Shown here: piece after piece, positions 23,326 to 34,381 of the stretch
Numbering within the stretch: the first letter of the stretch is position 1
Layout of the letters: every line of letters starts with the position of its first letter
DNA from: Ricordea florida
Taxonomy: Eukaryota; Cnidaria; Anthozoa; Corallimorpharia; Ricordeidae
Assembly (NCBI GenBank): GCA_949710005.1
Contig: OX453278.1
Span: forward strand, 9,368,597-9,432,596
DNA: 64,000 nt
Direction of reading: 5' to 3'
Program-made: the position numbers and the translations under genes
Notes under the pieces: model-generated
Told to the model about the DNA's origin: nothing
What the model saw: only the letters and a program-made list of their open reading frames with translations
The model's database searches: none

Positions 23326-23641
23326 CTGTGGCCGGACTCGCTTTCGTCTACGTTCTGCAAATGATTGATACCAGTCAGTATGCTGTGAGAATGGCTTCCG
23401 AAGTTGTAAAGTTTATGACTTCAGTTGAAAGAATCATGACCTATGCCAACCTTGCACCTGAACCAGGATACGATGATAAACGATTGCCTCCAAGAAATTG
23501 GCCCAGTGAAGGAAACATCTCATTTAAAGAGGTGTCCTTAGTTTATTACCAAGGAGGACCCCAAGTTCTAAGGAATTTAAACTTAAACATCAAAGAAAAG
23601 ACAAAGATTGGAATTGTGGGTCGCACAGGAGCTGGAAAGAC
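23326..23641 (+). pseudogene. ABC transporter gene R, displaced and inverted exon segment (end of TMD2 to Walker A)
   Basis: The plus strand codes VAGLAFVYVLQMIDTSQYAV, the linker SVERIMTYANL, and the start of NBD2 up to Walker A GRTGAGKT, where the ABC reading stops. An intron acceptor (T-rich tract, AATAG) precedes 23326. All other gene R exons are on the minus strand, so this half-exon is inverted. Its last bases (GGAAAGAC) share AC with the first bases of the other half (ACGTC at 21449), so both halves belonged to one exon. Either a genuine rearrangement or a misassembly of a near-palindromic region. Confidence 0.78.
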
Positions 23642-24604
23642 AGAAGGATGTTTTTCTAATTAGCATTATTTCTCTGAGCGTTATTTACGATCTAGTCCTA
23701 TCTCGATTATAATATTAATTAATTTTAACTTGCATAGATTTTCCTGGGCATTTTAAGTTCCAAGAAATAGGGCCGTACGCATTTTCCGGCTCAATCACCG
23801 ATCAGCTATGAAATGAAAGCGGCATGAGAACCTCATTGGGTCCCTCCCCCCCTCCCCCCTGGAAACGAATTGTACTGTCTAAGAGAAATTGCTATGGCTA
23901 AGTCTATGTTATAATCATTTCGCTTCTTCTAAGGAAGGCTAAAGTCTCTGCTGAAACATTTTATGGAATGATTAAGGAGCTTTTATACAGAACAATATTG
24001 TTTCGTTTCCGGAATGATTGGCGGCAAGGGTGTTTTGCAGAACGCCGAATGCCGAGGAATAAACGTAACAAATAGCTGTTTAGCGACGTTTTCGGGCTTC
24101 TTGAAAGTAATCATAAAGAACCTCTTAAATCTAAAAGATTATTCATCTTAAATTTGAACTGAAATGGGAAGAGCGAGGTGCCCCTATGTCTTGTCAGGCT
24201 AAAAAGAGTTCTTTGAAAACACATTAAATCGCAAATCTAAGTAAACGACTAAAATCACGCTATACTTATGCTAGAGCAATTACACTTGATCTCGACTGGG
24301 CTACTGGTTAACAGCGGATGCGGAAGGAAAAACATAAAAGATGACATTTCTAAAAACGCATCAAATGTTTCTATTCCAAACTACGCCGGTCGAGGAATTT
24401 TAAAACGTAGCAATAACCGATCATTCTCGATTTGTGTAATTACTAATTAGTCGAAAATACAAAAAAAGTTATTTTGAGGATATTTTAATGGGGGAAAATT
24501 GAGTAAAGTTTTTCGTAAGTTACAAATGGAAACTCTGGAAAATATTAAAAACATTAAAGATATGAAATTCTGTGTAATTGACATACGAATGAAGAAGTTT
24601 ATGT

Positions 24605-24775
24605 GGTGTTTTTTTTGTTTGCGTTGTGGTTTATTGTTTGCGTAGTACTTTTTGTTTGCGTTGCGCTTTTTTGTTTGCGTTATGGTTTTTTGTTAGTGTT
24701 TTGCTTTTTTGTTTGTGCTTTGCATTTTTGTTTACGTTGTGCTTTTTTGTTTGCGTTGTGCTTTACCCATTTTTT
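24605..24775. repeat. Minisatellite of TTTTTTGTTTGCGTTGTGC-type units
   Basis: About eight degenerate copies of an 18-20 base unit rich in T with GTTTGCG(T). Open frames over it are low-complexity and not genes. Confidence 0.75.
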
Positions 24776-24944
24776 ACTAGTGCATTTTTTTACTGTACTT
24801 TAATTTTCTTATATAGCTTTAGGAAAGGGCCCGCTATGATTGTGTAGTATGCGAGATCCACCTGCTCACAAGTCGCATGGTGACGTCAGATTGTGAAGTT
24901 GTAAAGTCTTATGTTATAAAAGAAATGGTAAGCGCAACAGCTGT

Positions 24945-25090
24945 GCAACCATCGAGTTATGGACGCACTTTGGAGGATTGCTAAGTACTCACGAAGCTGG
25001 AGATGCTCTCGGCTGTGATTTTGAGCATCCTTTACGCTTCTTTCGTGATTAGCAACCTCCCGCGTGCGTCCATAATTCGATGGTTTCACG
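24945..25090. repeat. Foldback element with arms of about 50 bp
   Basis: CAACCATCGAGTTATGGACG on the left is mirrored by CGTCCATAATTCGATGGTT on the right, and the pairing continues inward through GATTGCTAAGTACTCACG / CGTGATTAGCAACCTC with mismatches. A non-autonomous foldback or hairpin MITE. Confidence 0.65.
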
Positions 25091-25559
25091 CTGCACGTTT
25101 ACCATCTCCTCATCGACTCGTGCTTACCCTGCGTATGTCTTGCACTTCACAACTTATGTACGGTTTCTTTCTTTAAAACATTTGGCAATGTGCGTTTTTT
25201 GCTTGCGTTTGCTTTTTTTGGTTTGTGCTGGCCCTTTTGGGCCACTGTAGTTTCATATGTGAACGAGTTAGTAGAACTATTAAAACGCACTCCTCTAACT
25301 CTAAGCAGTATTTTTTATATGATGTTCTAACACATTCAGTATAACATGATTCACCTACATGCATTTTGGGAAATCAAAATCGACGCCAGAGTCACTGCAC
25401 CAGACAAACATGCACACAGGAAATCCAGACGAACACCAAGCCAACGGGTACTGGCCACCACCATAACAAACGACTGGCTGTGAATGTCTTGAAATCTGAA
25501 ATGACAAGAGAAAAAGTATTTAGAGTTAGTAGCGAAACGACTGCACCTTCTTGCAGTCT

Positions 25560-25826
25560 AGAGAAGCAGGGTTGGCGAAGTGGTGAGAGCGCTCGCCTTC
25601 CACCAATGCGGCCCGGGTTCGACTCCCCACCCCGGCGTCATATGTGGGATGAGTTTGTTGGTTTTGGTACTCTGCTCTGAGAGGTTTTTCTCCAGGTACT
25701 CTTGTTTCTCCCTCTCCACAAAAAAGCCAACATTTGATTTGATTTGATTTGTACTTTACCGTGTCCCCAACAAGTACGTCAGTGCTAAATACAATTGGCA
25801 CTCAAATAAAGTTCATTATCATTATA
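25560..25826 (+). mobile_element. tRNA-derived SINE
   Basis: Head with A-box-like GTTGGCGAAGTGGTGAGAGC and B-box GGGTTCGACTCCC, then a body ending in AATAAAGTTCATTATCATTAT next to a TA tract. This is the layout of a tRNA-derived SINE with a LINE-like tail. Open frames across it are incidental. Confidence 0.75.
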
Positions 25827-25850
25827 TATATATATATATATATATATATT
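25827..25850. repeat. (TA)n microsatellite
   Basis: Pure TA dinucleotide run at the 3' end of the SINE. A second TA run lies at about 26117-26146 in the same intron. Confidence 0.8.
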
Positions 25851-26113
25851 TAACAAATAAAGAAGCCTAAGCCGTGTATTACACTATGATAAAACACGAC
25901 GGGCCTTTGAGAACACGAGTGAAATGTAACTGATTTCACGAATCAAACTGTACGGCTACTGCATGCATAATGAAGTAGAGACCTGTGCGGAAATGTTACC
26001 GAAGTTTACTTCATGACGCCTCATTTTACACTTAACTAAAATTCACATTGAAGCACGGTATCTCTTTTGATCCTTCCACTGGAAATCATCGTTTGGAAAA
26101 CCATATTATTCTG

Positions 26114-26146
<33 letters not shown>

Positions 26147-26670
26147 TGTGGCTGGGTAAAAATGAATGCTAAGTCTATCGATAACATGAAACTGATACAA
26201 TTGTTAAGGATCCTTTTCATGGTAGTCCGCCAGCAGACACGATACAGTTTTAGCTCGTGAATCTCGTGGATTCATTAAGTATTGGGATGGTGGGTCAAAA
26301 ATGTCACTCATAACGGGTTACAAAAGAAACATCGGAGCCAATACGTTGAATTTTCGATGTAATTAACGATCGTCATTCGCGCTAGAGAAAAATAATCCGA
26401 ACCGTGTTGCATTCAACTAGGGAACTTCATCTTCTGGGGATAAAAAATCTAATTGCGTTTCCCAGCATGACAACAGCTCTAACGAAAGCGTGCTTCTACA
26501 ACGCATCTACCCTACGAAAACAGGACATATTCCCGATTACTGACCGACAGGCAGGAACGATAGGTCAAACTGACATATCAATTTTTTCAGTTCCTGGGCT
26601 ACTTACAGTCATTTACCTATGTAGCTAATGGTTCTGCCAATTGCAAGATAACAAACAACAAAGCAGCTAC

Positions 26671-26817
26671 CTATAAAACTGATCAATGAAGTCACGTTGA
26701 CGCCCCCTTGTACGAATGGTGTCCAGTCCATCTAACGTTTCAGAGATGTGAGAGAAGACGGGACTGCGGGAAATTGATTCCAACCTTTTAAGCTCGCGAG
26801 ATGTTCTTAAGTAATAT
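26671..26817 (-). CDS. ABC transporter gene R, TMD2 middle exon
   Basis: The 147-nt exon codes [28 protein letters not shown] and [19 protein letters not shown], the intracellular loop of TMD2 in ABCC4-type exporters ('[19 protein letters not shown]...L.GL.TIR'). Acceptor AG precedes 26817 and donor GTAG follows 26671, with phases fitting the upstream exon. No damage seen in this exon. Confidence 0.85.
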
Positions 26818-27395
26818 CTGACTTTATTATATCTGCAACCCTTGTATATGAGCAAACGCGCGCTCTGATTGGTTCCCTACTCATTGTATATCAGCTCATA
26901 TACCATTGGCACGGAAACGGCCATCATGGAGGGACGATTTCTTGAATTAGACAGGGAGAAATTCAAGTCAAGTTTAAAAATCATACACCAAAAAATACTG
27001 CCGAAGCAAATAAATATGGGATGAAATTATTCGACGGTAAGTGAGCAAATTATATTGCGAAATCGTTTATTACGAACGAAAGTGAAACTCTTACAAACAG
27101 CCGCCATTTTGAAAGAACTGTGAAGCCCGTAAACTGAGTTTTTATTTTATTTCTGCCTACTTTTTCCACTTTAAAATTCTCAAACTAATTTGCTAACTCG
27201 AAAAAAAAATTGACAAGTACATTAAAGAGATGTTTAAAAACGAGCCGGACTCGTGTTTGAAACTTTTTTACACATCGGCTTTACAATATGTCGGCTCGAC
27301 AACATGGTTCAGTTCAAAAACAATAACAAAGTCAATTCTTGTCGTACAAACTAATTCCAGTGTCTCATAAGCGAGGGTTTAGAGATATAATAAAA

Positions 27396-27429
27396 CAATT
27401 ATTCCACTCAATCTCGTCGTATATGAGCT

Positions 27430-27462
<33 letters not shown>

Positions 27463-27499
27463 ATTAGCTCATATACGACTCGATTTCGTGGAATAATTG
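27396..27499. repeat. Long palindrome in MITE-like sequence
   Basis: CAATTATTCCAC on the left and GTGGAATAATTG on the right begin arms of about 50 bases that include CGTATATGAGCT and CCAACTCGGCGC. A related 'ATATGAGC' sequence near 26845-26900 suggests the 26.84-27.5 kb interval is a non-autonomous DNA transposon in this intron. Confidence 0.65.
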
Positions 27500-27509
27500 C
27501 TAAATATAC

Positions 27510-27948
27510 ACAGATACAATTACGAAAGGAACATCAATCAAGAGCAGCCATGGATTTGCCACCGCTGGTACAAGTATAGTTGAACCAATGAGAAAAAGCG
27601 AAAGAAGCGAATAATTGAGCGCAAACGGCAACAATTCGTCTAAGCAGCCGATATCTTTGGAAAATCGATTCATGATTCGCCCAATAGGGGTTGTGTCGAA
27701 AAACAGCACAGGCGCCTGTATCACGGAAATAACCATTTTGTCATGAAGACTTTCGGAGGAACGTAACGAGAGAGAGTAAAAGCTGTATGATCGCATAAAA
27801 GAGAAAACTATCCCGGCACCAACAAGAGAACCGTAGACTGCTAAGGCTGGAATTTCCATTTGTTCACTCCATTTCTTAGTTGTTAAGTACGAGAGCCCCA
27901 CATCACTTGATATTAAAATTGCTGCAAAGAAAAACAACATGGTCATCA
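27510..27948 (-). CDS. ABC transporter gene R, first TMD2 exon
   Basis: Codes MTMLFFFAAILISS, LSYLTTKKWSEQ, then VFSFMRSYSFYSLSLRSSESLHDKM and VLFFDTTPIGRIMNRFSKDIGCLDELLP, the conserved coupling-helix region of TMD2, and two further hydrophobic helices. The acceptor before 27948 matches that of the gene L copy at position 90, and the donor after 27510 joins exon 26671-26817 in frame. In gene R this exon is separated from NBD1 by the 30-kb composite Polinton insertion. Confidence 0.87.
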
Positions 27949-28050
27949 CTAGGAAGTTAAGCATTTATTCCTTAATGGATTAGACAGTATACCGACTAAA
28001 GTGACCTGTCGTTTACTGCTTGTCTGTTACTTTGAATATGAAAATAGTTG

Positions 28051-28549
28051 AGAGCGCCTTTCCGTAAATCTCGAGAATGCGATGTCAGTTAGGAAAATTC
28101 GAAATTCTGTTTATTTTATCCAAAGAACCCTTTTGGTGAGTTGTTTTCGAAAATATAACTGAAAAGTCCAGGCGCCTTTTATTTTGCGAGAAATTACGAA
28201 AAGTTGGATTTGGCGGATTTAGGCCGCAAAAGACCGGTGAAATATAGAAGTTTTAAAGGCGGTCGTGACGAATAACCGTTTATCGTATTACAACCATCAT
28301 TTTACACCATCAAAATCCATCCTTATACTTCACAATTCCACAAAAAAATCATTTTATTTCAAAACTTTACGTGACTATTTGAGCGAGCAAAGAGGTAGCT
28401 TTTACGGTTTTGAGACAGGAGGCCAATTTTGGCGAATTTCAAAGCCTCCAAATGGTCCGTGGTACATGAGAAAATACCATAAAATTACAACCACTGTAAA
28501 CGCCAATCATTGCTTTATAACATACTAAAAAATATCTGGCGGCAATCCA
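28051..28549 (+). repeat. Element A left terminal inverted repeat (499 bp)
   Basis: Pairs with 57850-58348. The repeats diverge at the CAATCCA end and at the AGAGCGCC terminus. An 87-codon open frame inside is identical in both copies only because the repeats are; it has no family signature and I do not annotate it as a gene. Confidence 0.9.
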
Positions 28550-28687
28550 TCGATTGGCCAACCAATCGAAAATTAATGAGCTATTTCAATTTAGACAAAT
28601 ATGCATACTATAAATCTTCGGAAAAACGTTGGCGCAACCAAAGGAATTTCCATTTAGAGAGTGGCGACACAAAGGTATCTTCAAAAT

Positions 28688-31600
28688 ATGCCCACCGTCA
28701 AAGAGTTACGCTCTTTAGCACGAAGCTATGGACTGTCTGTAGGTTCTAAGATGCGAAAAGCTGACTTCCTACGAGCGATCGGGAAGGCTCGCGCCGCGGA
28801 GTGGAAGAAACGACTCCGGCGAGCGCTACAGACGGGGAGATACCCTGCTATAACCAGAGGGGATATAGAGAACCCCCATAAGAAGTGGCAGCGGGCTCGT
28901 GAACTCCGTCAACTTGCGAGAGAGGTCGACACCGCTCTTTTCGCGGAAGGTGTCCGAAAGAGGACTACCCCAACGATGAGGACAGAATCTCGTAGAAAAA
29001 TTGAAAACCGTCGAGCTCCCTTAGCGCGATCTCTGGTTCGAGAAGGTGCGCGTATACTCGAAGAGTTGGACGGAGAGAGAGAGGGAGAGGAAGCTGGTTG
29101 CCGCTTCTGGAAGTGGTCTTTCTTCCGAGGCGTGGACGGTCCTCTGGTGGATCGGATTATGGATAAGCTCCACGAGAGGGTCACCACCAGCTGCTATCTC
29201 CGATACAGTTACACCTATCGACTAAGGAATATCGAAATGGGAAAAATTATGCTGTTTCACAAAATCGTAAAAGGCAGCCCTTGGATCCAGCAGCTCGATA
29301 CGCCATCCAAAGACTGGGTGCAGGCGGAAGACGAGAAGCGCTTGATTGGTGACCAAATCGAGCGACCTAACACCAAGTGGGTCTTCATCCGGCTTATCTC
29401 TGTGACAGTAAAAGCTGTAGTAGATAGGCAGGCGCCTTTGTTGGGGACAGGACTACTACCCAGCTGGCTCAGAAGAAAGCCTGGGATGTATTCCTTGGAC
29501 ACATATGGAGATAACCTCTGCCTCTTTCGGTGTATCGCCGTTTATCGAGGTGCGCGTGCGGATTGTTGCACCCGCCAAGCTCGAGCTCTCTCTAGAGAGA
29601 TTTACAAATCACCCGAGAATTTCCCAGGGGTTTCTCAGGACGAGCTGCGGAAAGTAGAGCAGCACTTCCGGCTCGGGATCCGTTTATACGAACCACAAGA
29701 GTCTGGAGATTGGCTGCATCGGAGGCACCCGGCTCACTATGAAAAAGTAGGCACTCCACCAATGACGATCAGCGTCTACGAGAGGCACGCGTTTCTCATT
29801 CGCGACATCCGGAAACTCGCGAAAAAGTTCGTGTGCGGAGAGTGCAATGCAAGGTTCACACGCGCCGACAACCTCCATCGCCATGCCGAGCGTTGCACCC
29901 AAGGTGAGACAAAAGTTGTCTGCAAAGGAGAGAAAGTGGACGCTCCACCATCGGCCTTTGAGAAGGTCTTCTACCCACAAAAACGGGATAGCGTCCAAGC
30001 CGTCCAATGGCTCGAATATGAAGCCCGCACCAGAGGGATACATATCCATCACCAGCTATGTGGACATGGAGGCGAGCGAGTGATAGAAGGTTTCGCCGTA
30101 GACGATTATGATCCCATTTCAAAGATCGTCTTCCAATTCAACGGGTGCCTATGGCACGGGTGCAAACGCTGTTTCCCATCGCCGAAGCAACGCCAGGAGC
30201 AACTTCGGAATCTTTCCAAGAAGAAGGGCAGCCCTGTTACACGCGAGATAGCAAACCAACAGACGCTCGAGCGAGAAGCCAAAATCCGAGCTGCTGGGTT
30301 CCGCCTTGTGGTTCGGTGGCAGCACGAGGAGCCTAAACCTTGGAGAAAAGATCGCATCCTCGAACAAAAAACCGAGACCTACCCCCACGCGATCGTGTAT
30401 GACTTCGAGAGTTACCTCGACAAGTCCAGTGCGAAAAAGCCGACCGCCGATTTGACTATAGAGGGAGACCACGTTCCTATCTCCGTCTCCATATCAGACA
30501 CCCTAGATCCGACTCCCGAACACCTATGCGTACGTGAGTCAGAGTTGCTGGTCGAAGAATTTGTTCGAGCGCTAGAACGACGGGCCCAGTGTTTGCGCGC
30601 AGATGTTCGCGCGAGGTTCCTGCCCAACACCATCGAGCTCTTACCAAAAAAGTATCGGGAAGCGATCGAAGAGTGGTGCGACCAAGTCCCTGTGCTTGGA
30701 TTCAATTCGGGGAAGTACGATTTGAATTTGATCCGGAACCACTTCGTTCCAGAAATCTGCAAGACGACCGACCAGTCCATCAAAGTGGGGTGTAAGGAAA
30801 ACCAGGTTATGTATATCACAACTCCGGGCTTCAAATTTCTGGACGTTTTGAACTACATCGGTCCTGGCAAAACCTACGATGCTTGGATCAAAGCCTACGG
30901 TTGCACTCTCACGAAGTCTTGGTTTCCGTACGAATGGTTCGACTCGCCCGACAAGCTCGACTTCCCTGGCCTACCGGACTACCCACAGTGGTTTTCGAAA
31001 CTGAAAGGCAAATATCTTCTTTCCCTTTTGGAATATCGAGACTGCAAGCGGGTATTCCGGGAGAAGGGGATGCAGACCTTCGCGGACTGGCTCCGCTACT
31101 ACAACAATCTCGACGTGGGCCCCTTCGTCGAAGCACTGGCCAAAATGCGCGACTTCTACACCGCGTATGGAATCGACATCTTTAAAGATGCGGTAAGTCT
31201 ACCTGGGGTGTCAATGAGGTTCGTCTTGCGAGGCACACTTCGCAGCCCCAACCCGCCCGAGCTGTATGCCCCCAACAAAGAAGCGTACGACATGCTCAAA
31301 GCGGCGGTTGTCGGAGGGCCTTCGATTGTATTTACCCGCTACCACGAGGTGGGGGTCTCGCGGATCCGGTCGCACCAATACGACCAGGCCCACCAATGTC
31401 AACGCATCCTCGGCTACGACGCGAACGCGCTCTACCTTTCTACCATGGCAGCCCCTATGCCCTGTGGGGAGGGAACGGTGAACCACTACCGTATGCCGGA
31501 CGAGCCAACCAGGGCTGTCGACGGGTTTGTGGAGGCTCTACGAGAAGGAAGGTGGTTCGGGTTCGCCGAGGTTGACATCGAGGTCCCCGAACACCTCTGG

Positions 31601-32697
31601 CCAAAGTTCGAAGAAATGCCCCCGCTCTTCCACAGCAAGAGGATCCCCATCGAAGCGGTTCCCCAGGAGATGCTGGACTATCTCGAGCGAATGGGACGAA
31701 CCCGCTCAACAGAGCCAAAGCTTGTCGGAGCCCTATGGGCCAAGAAGATTCTGTTGTATGCCCCTCTGCTCCGCTGGTACCTCGCCCACGGTTTAGTTGT
31801 CACCGCGGTGTACCGGACGATCAACTACAAACCGCAAAAGATCTTCGGCTGGTTCGTCGACCAGGTTACAGAAGCTCGACGAGAAGGGGATACCAACAAG
31901 GACAAAGCACTATTCGCCGACCTGTTTAAACTGCTGGGTAATAGTTGCTACGGCAAGTTTATCGAAGCGCTGGAGCGCCAGACATTGGTCTCCTACACAG
32001 CTGACGAAGCGGTTGTCGATCGTGCTCTCCGCTCTTCCTGGTTCGAGGACCTCGACGAAATAGGTTCCGCCTACGAGATCCACAGGAGGAAGCAGAAGAT
32101 CGAGATCACCCGCCCGTTCCAAATCGGAAGCACAGTCTATCAGCTAGCCAAACTACGGATGCTCGAATTCTACTACGACTTCCTGGACCATTTCGTAGAC
32201 CGAAGATCCTTCGAGCTCCTACAGATGGATACCGATAGCCTGTACATGGGCATCGCCGGGAAAAAACCTGGACGACGTCGTCCGTCCCGAGCTCCGCGAA
32301 GAGTTCGAGGGCTGCAAAAAGATAAGGGCTAGCTTGGGACAAGTGGAGTGGCCGGACGCCGGGCCTGTTCAAACTCGAGTTCGAGGGAACCCGGGCCATC
32401 GCTCTATGCAGCAAGGCGTACTACGTCGACAGCGAGCCACCGGCGTCAGGGACAGGAAAAAGTAAAACCTCGGCGAAGGGGATGTCGAAAAAAGACAACG
32501 ACTTGACTTGGGGGCGCTACAAAGCAGCCCTGTATGGAGCACTCGACCGGGCAGAAAACCGGGAATTCCGAATGGACCACGGAAAGATGACAACTTACCA
32601 CCAGGAGAAACTCGGGCTTTCCGCCTACTACGATAACAGACGGGTGCTACCCGACGGGATTCACACCGAACCCCTTGAGTACACCTTCAGGGGGTAA
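28688..32697 (+). CDS. polB: Element A family B DNA polymerase, frameshifted near the C-terminus
   Basis: Protein-primed-type PolB that replicates the element. Start taken at 28688 (MPTVKELRSLARS), giving an N-terminal SAP-like helix-extended motif as in element B. Then an OTU-like cysteine region (DNLCLFRCIAVYRG, later ERHAFLIRD), a C2H2 finger, a Vsr-like nuclease block (IVFQFNGCLWHGC), ExoI YDFESY, ExoII FNSGKYD, ExoIII YNNLD, PolA YDANALYLS, PolB NSCYGK and PolC MDTDSLY. Two frame changes, one at an A run near 32263 and one near 32325-32345, separate the C-terminal thumb (ending 32697). Either decay or assembly errors. The 3' end overlaps the convergent integrase by 51 bases. Confidence 0.88.
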
Positions 32698-33675
32698 TTC
32701 GGTATTCCAAGGCAGTACCTGCAGCTCCTCGCGGACAAAGCCTCGTTTGGGCCCGTCTCTGAGATAGTAGACCACAGGCTCGCCAGGCCGAACAATCGCG
32801 CGCTCTTGCTCGAGAACCTCGAGGCTCCAAATTGGATCAGTTGCACGTCTTCGCCCACCCTCCTGTTCACCAGGCTGGAATAAATATCGTACGCTGGCGT
32901 CAGAGGAAAGTCTCTCTTCCAACAAACCAACCGCCCTCCCCGGTACAACAGCGGAAGGTTTTTGTACCACCGATTTGGATTCGATGGCATCCTGCGGTTT
33001 TTTTCCGATCAACCGCGTCGGTTCGTTGTTTAAGGCCGCGACAACAGCAGGCAACCGAACCACCCACTGTACCGATCTTTCTCCTTCGGGAAGAAGCATC
33101 TCCTGGGCGTACTGGTAACCGAACAACCGCTCGGCTAGAGTCCTGTTGAACCTCTCAACGATCGCTTGGTCTCGGTGGATATCCACGCGGCCACGCCGGA
33201 CTTCGGTATTGTGGCGAGCTAGTAGCGGCAAGACAGCTCCCATGAACTCTTTTCCCGGGTCGACTTGAAGTAGCTTGGGCCAGGACAAAGGGCTTCGCTT
33301 GTAGATGCGCTCCAACGCTCCCTCGACTTCTCTCGCTTCCTTGGAAGCCAAAGGTTCAGCCTCCTTGTTGCGCGAGGCAACATCGACCACGGTGAGAGCA
33401 TACTTGTAAAGCTTCCGCCCACGTCCCGGGCGGTCGTGGGGAAGAAAAAGAAGATCGGCCTGATGAACCTCGTTTGGTGTTGAGACATTGAACCTTGGCC
33501 TCGGTATGCGCTGTGGAGGCGGGAGGTAGATCTGCCAAAGTGCCTGTTTTTCTAGCCAAGCCAGGGCTGTATCTTCAGAGACGCCAGCCGCGTCCGCCAA
33601 CTTCTTCGACGCGGCGTGCCCCTTCCAATAGCCCTGAGGGCTGTAGTAGATTCCAGACAGCTTCTTTCCATTGGT
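32647..33675 (-). CDS. int: Element A RVE-type integrase, start codon not found
   Basis: Retroviral-type integrase that inserts the element. N-terminal GYWKGHAASKKLADAAGVS and WLEKQALWQIYLPPPQ match the element B protein. Catalytic triad: D in HQADLLFLP, D in QVDPGKEFM, E in QAIVERFNRTLAER. C-terminal SH3/chromo-like block with DPIWSLEV and GFVREELQVLP. The homologous reading extends upstream of the first methionine at 33600 to a stop codon near 33677 without any ATG, so the N-terminus is damaged or begins in another frame. Convergent with PolB and just downstream of the 137-aa gene. Confidence 0.85.
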   Translation of the reverse strand, partial: TNGKKLSGIYYSPQGYWKGHAASKKLADAAGVSEDTALAWLEKQALWQIYLPPPQRIPRPRFNVSTPNEVHQADLLFLPHDRPGRGRKLYKYALTVVDVASRNKEAEPLASKEAREVEGALERIYKRSPLSWPKLLQVDPGKEFMGAVLPLLARHNTEVRRGRVDIHRDQAIVERFNRTLAERLFGYQYAQEMLLPEGERSVQWVVRLPAVVAALNNEPTRLIGKKPQDAIESKSVVQKPSAVVPGRAVGLLEERLSSDASVRYLFQPGEQEGGRRRATDPIWSLEVLEQERAIVRPGEPVVYYLRDGPKRGFVREELQVLPWNTELPPEGVLKGFGVNPVG

Positions 33676-33709
33676 CTATAGCTCCATCGCGAAAAAAGCT
33701 ATTGTGGTC

Positions 33710-34123
33710 TCACAACCATCGGCTAGCAGCATACCCAATGGCGAGCATCCCACCCCCTACATAGGCCAGTTCACCCGTTCGCTGGGAACTCGAAGGACGG
33801 TAATAATCGCTCCATTGCGGGGCGTCGTGGTCATCAACCGGTGTGGGACGAGGATGGGTTTTAGCGTACAGGTCGAGAGCGCGGTTCGTTGCAGCTGTGT
33901 CTTGGTCAGCGCGATTTCGCAGGCGTTCCTGCTCTGCTTCCCAATCAGCCAGCTTCTCGTGGCGTTTCTGAAAGGCAGCCCAGTCGGCCTGGTACTTCTC
34001 CAAGGCTTTGTCGTGGCGCTTCCGCTCAGCCGCCATTGCATCGGGACCTTTACCAGAAATCGCCCGTGCGAGATACGAACCACCAACGAAGGCCGTAGCG
34101 TTTAAGATAGCCCCACCCACCAT
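33710..34123 (-). CDS. Element A conserved module protein 6: coiled-coil membrane protein (137 aa)
   Basis: Unknown function, orthologous to the 130-aa protein of element B at 49307-49699. It opens with a glycine-rich hydrophobic segment (MVGGAILNATAFVGG), continues with a charged helix likely to form a coiled coil (residues 30-75), then WSDYYRPSSSQRTGE and a second hydrophobic glycine-rich segment YVGGGMLAIGYAAS at the C-terminus. Two membrane or capsid-embedded ends joined by a helical rod fit a small virion or membrane protein. Last gene of the minus-strand module; starts about 20 bases after the previous stop. Confidence 0.75.
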   Translation of the reverse strand: MVGGAILNATAFVGGSYLARAISGKGPDAMAAERKRHDKALEKYQADWAAFQKRHEKLADWEAEQERLRNRADQDTAATNRALDLYAKTHPRPTPVDDHDAPQWSDYYRPSSSQRTGELAYVGGGMLAIGYAASRWL

Positions 34124-34143
34124 AACTGCTATGCTTACGATCT

Positions 34144-34359
34144 CTACTCAGTTGGGATTATCTTTTTATCAACTAAGTATTGCCTAGCTGCTACTGCTCC
34201 CGAGAGAACTGCAACCCACTTCGCGTAGTTTTCAATCGACGAGGAAGGGTCAGAGATCATAGGCGTTTTGAGAACTTTTTTTCCCACCCAACCGATACCC
34301 GCAGCAATGCCTGTCAGAGTTGCCGCTTCGACAACAGTGGAGACGACTTTGTTGTCCAT
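34144..34359 (-). CDS. Element A conserved module protein 5: small membrane protein (71 aa)
   Basis: Start chosen at 34359 (MDNKVVSTVVEAA) because homology with the 72-aa element B protein (49087-49305) begins there, although the frame is open further upstream. It has a hydrophobic glycine-rich helix (GIAAGIGWVGKKVL), then the conserved block DPSSSIENYAKWVAVLSG and a short tail. The SI.NYAKWV.VLSG motif is almost unchanged between the elements. Function unknown. Confidence 0.75.
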   Translation of the reverse strand: MDNKVVSTVVEAATLTGIAAGIGWVGKKVLKTPMISDPSSSIENYAKWVAVLSGAVAARQYLVDKKIIPTE

Positions 34360-34381
34360 CGAGTCTATATCTACCCAAAAT

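Larger units (their letters stand above)
23654..26670. other. Intronic region of gene R, no complete gene
   Basis: Between the displaced exon and exon 26671-26817. It holds a minisatellite, a foldback repeat, a SINE and TA tracts listed separately. The stretch near 24061-24120 is related to 23096-23150 in the same orientation, suggesting another local duplication. The ABCC exon expected between FIDQFYR and VAGLAF is not recognisable here; it is either too short to see or lost. Confidence 0.5.

Noticed and set aside
24603..24847. Phe/Leu/Cys-rich open frames that look like membrane proteins
   Set aside because: They come from a T-rich minisatellite; the hydrophobicity is a compositional artefact.
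28265..28528. 87-codon open frame identical in both terminal repeats of A (also 57871-58134)
   Set aside because: Identity follows from the inverted repeats themselves. The frame has no family motif and lies outside the gene block, so I do not treat it as a gene.
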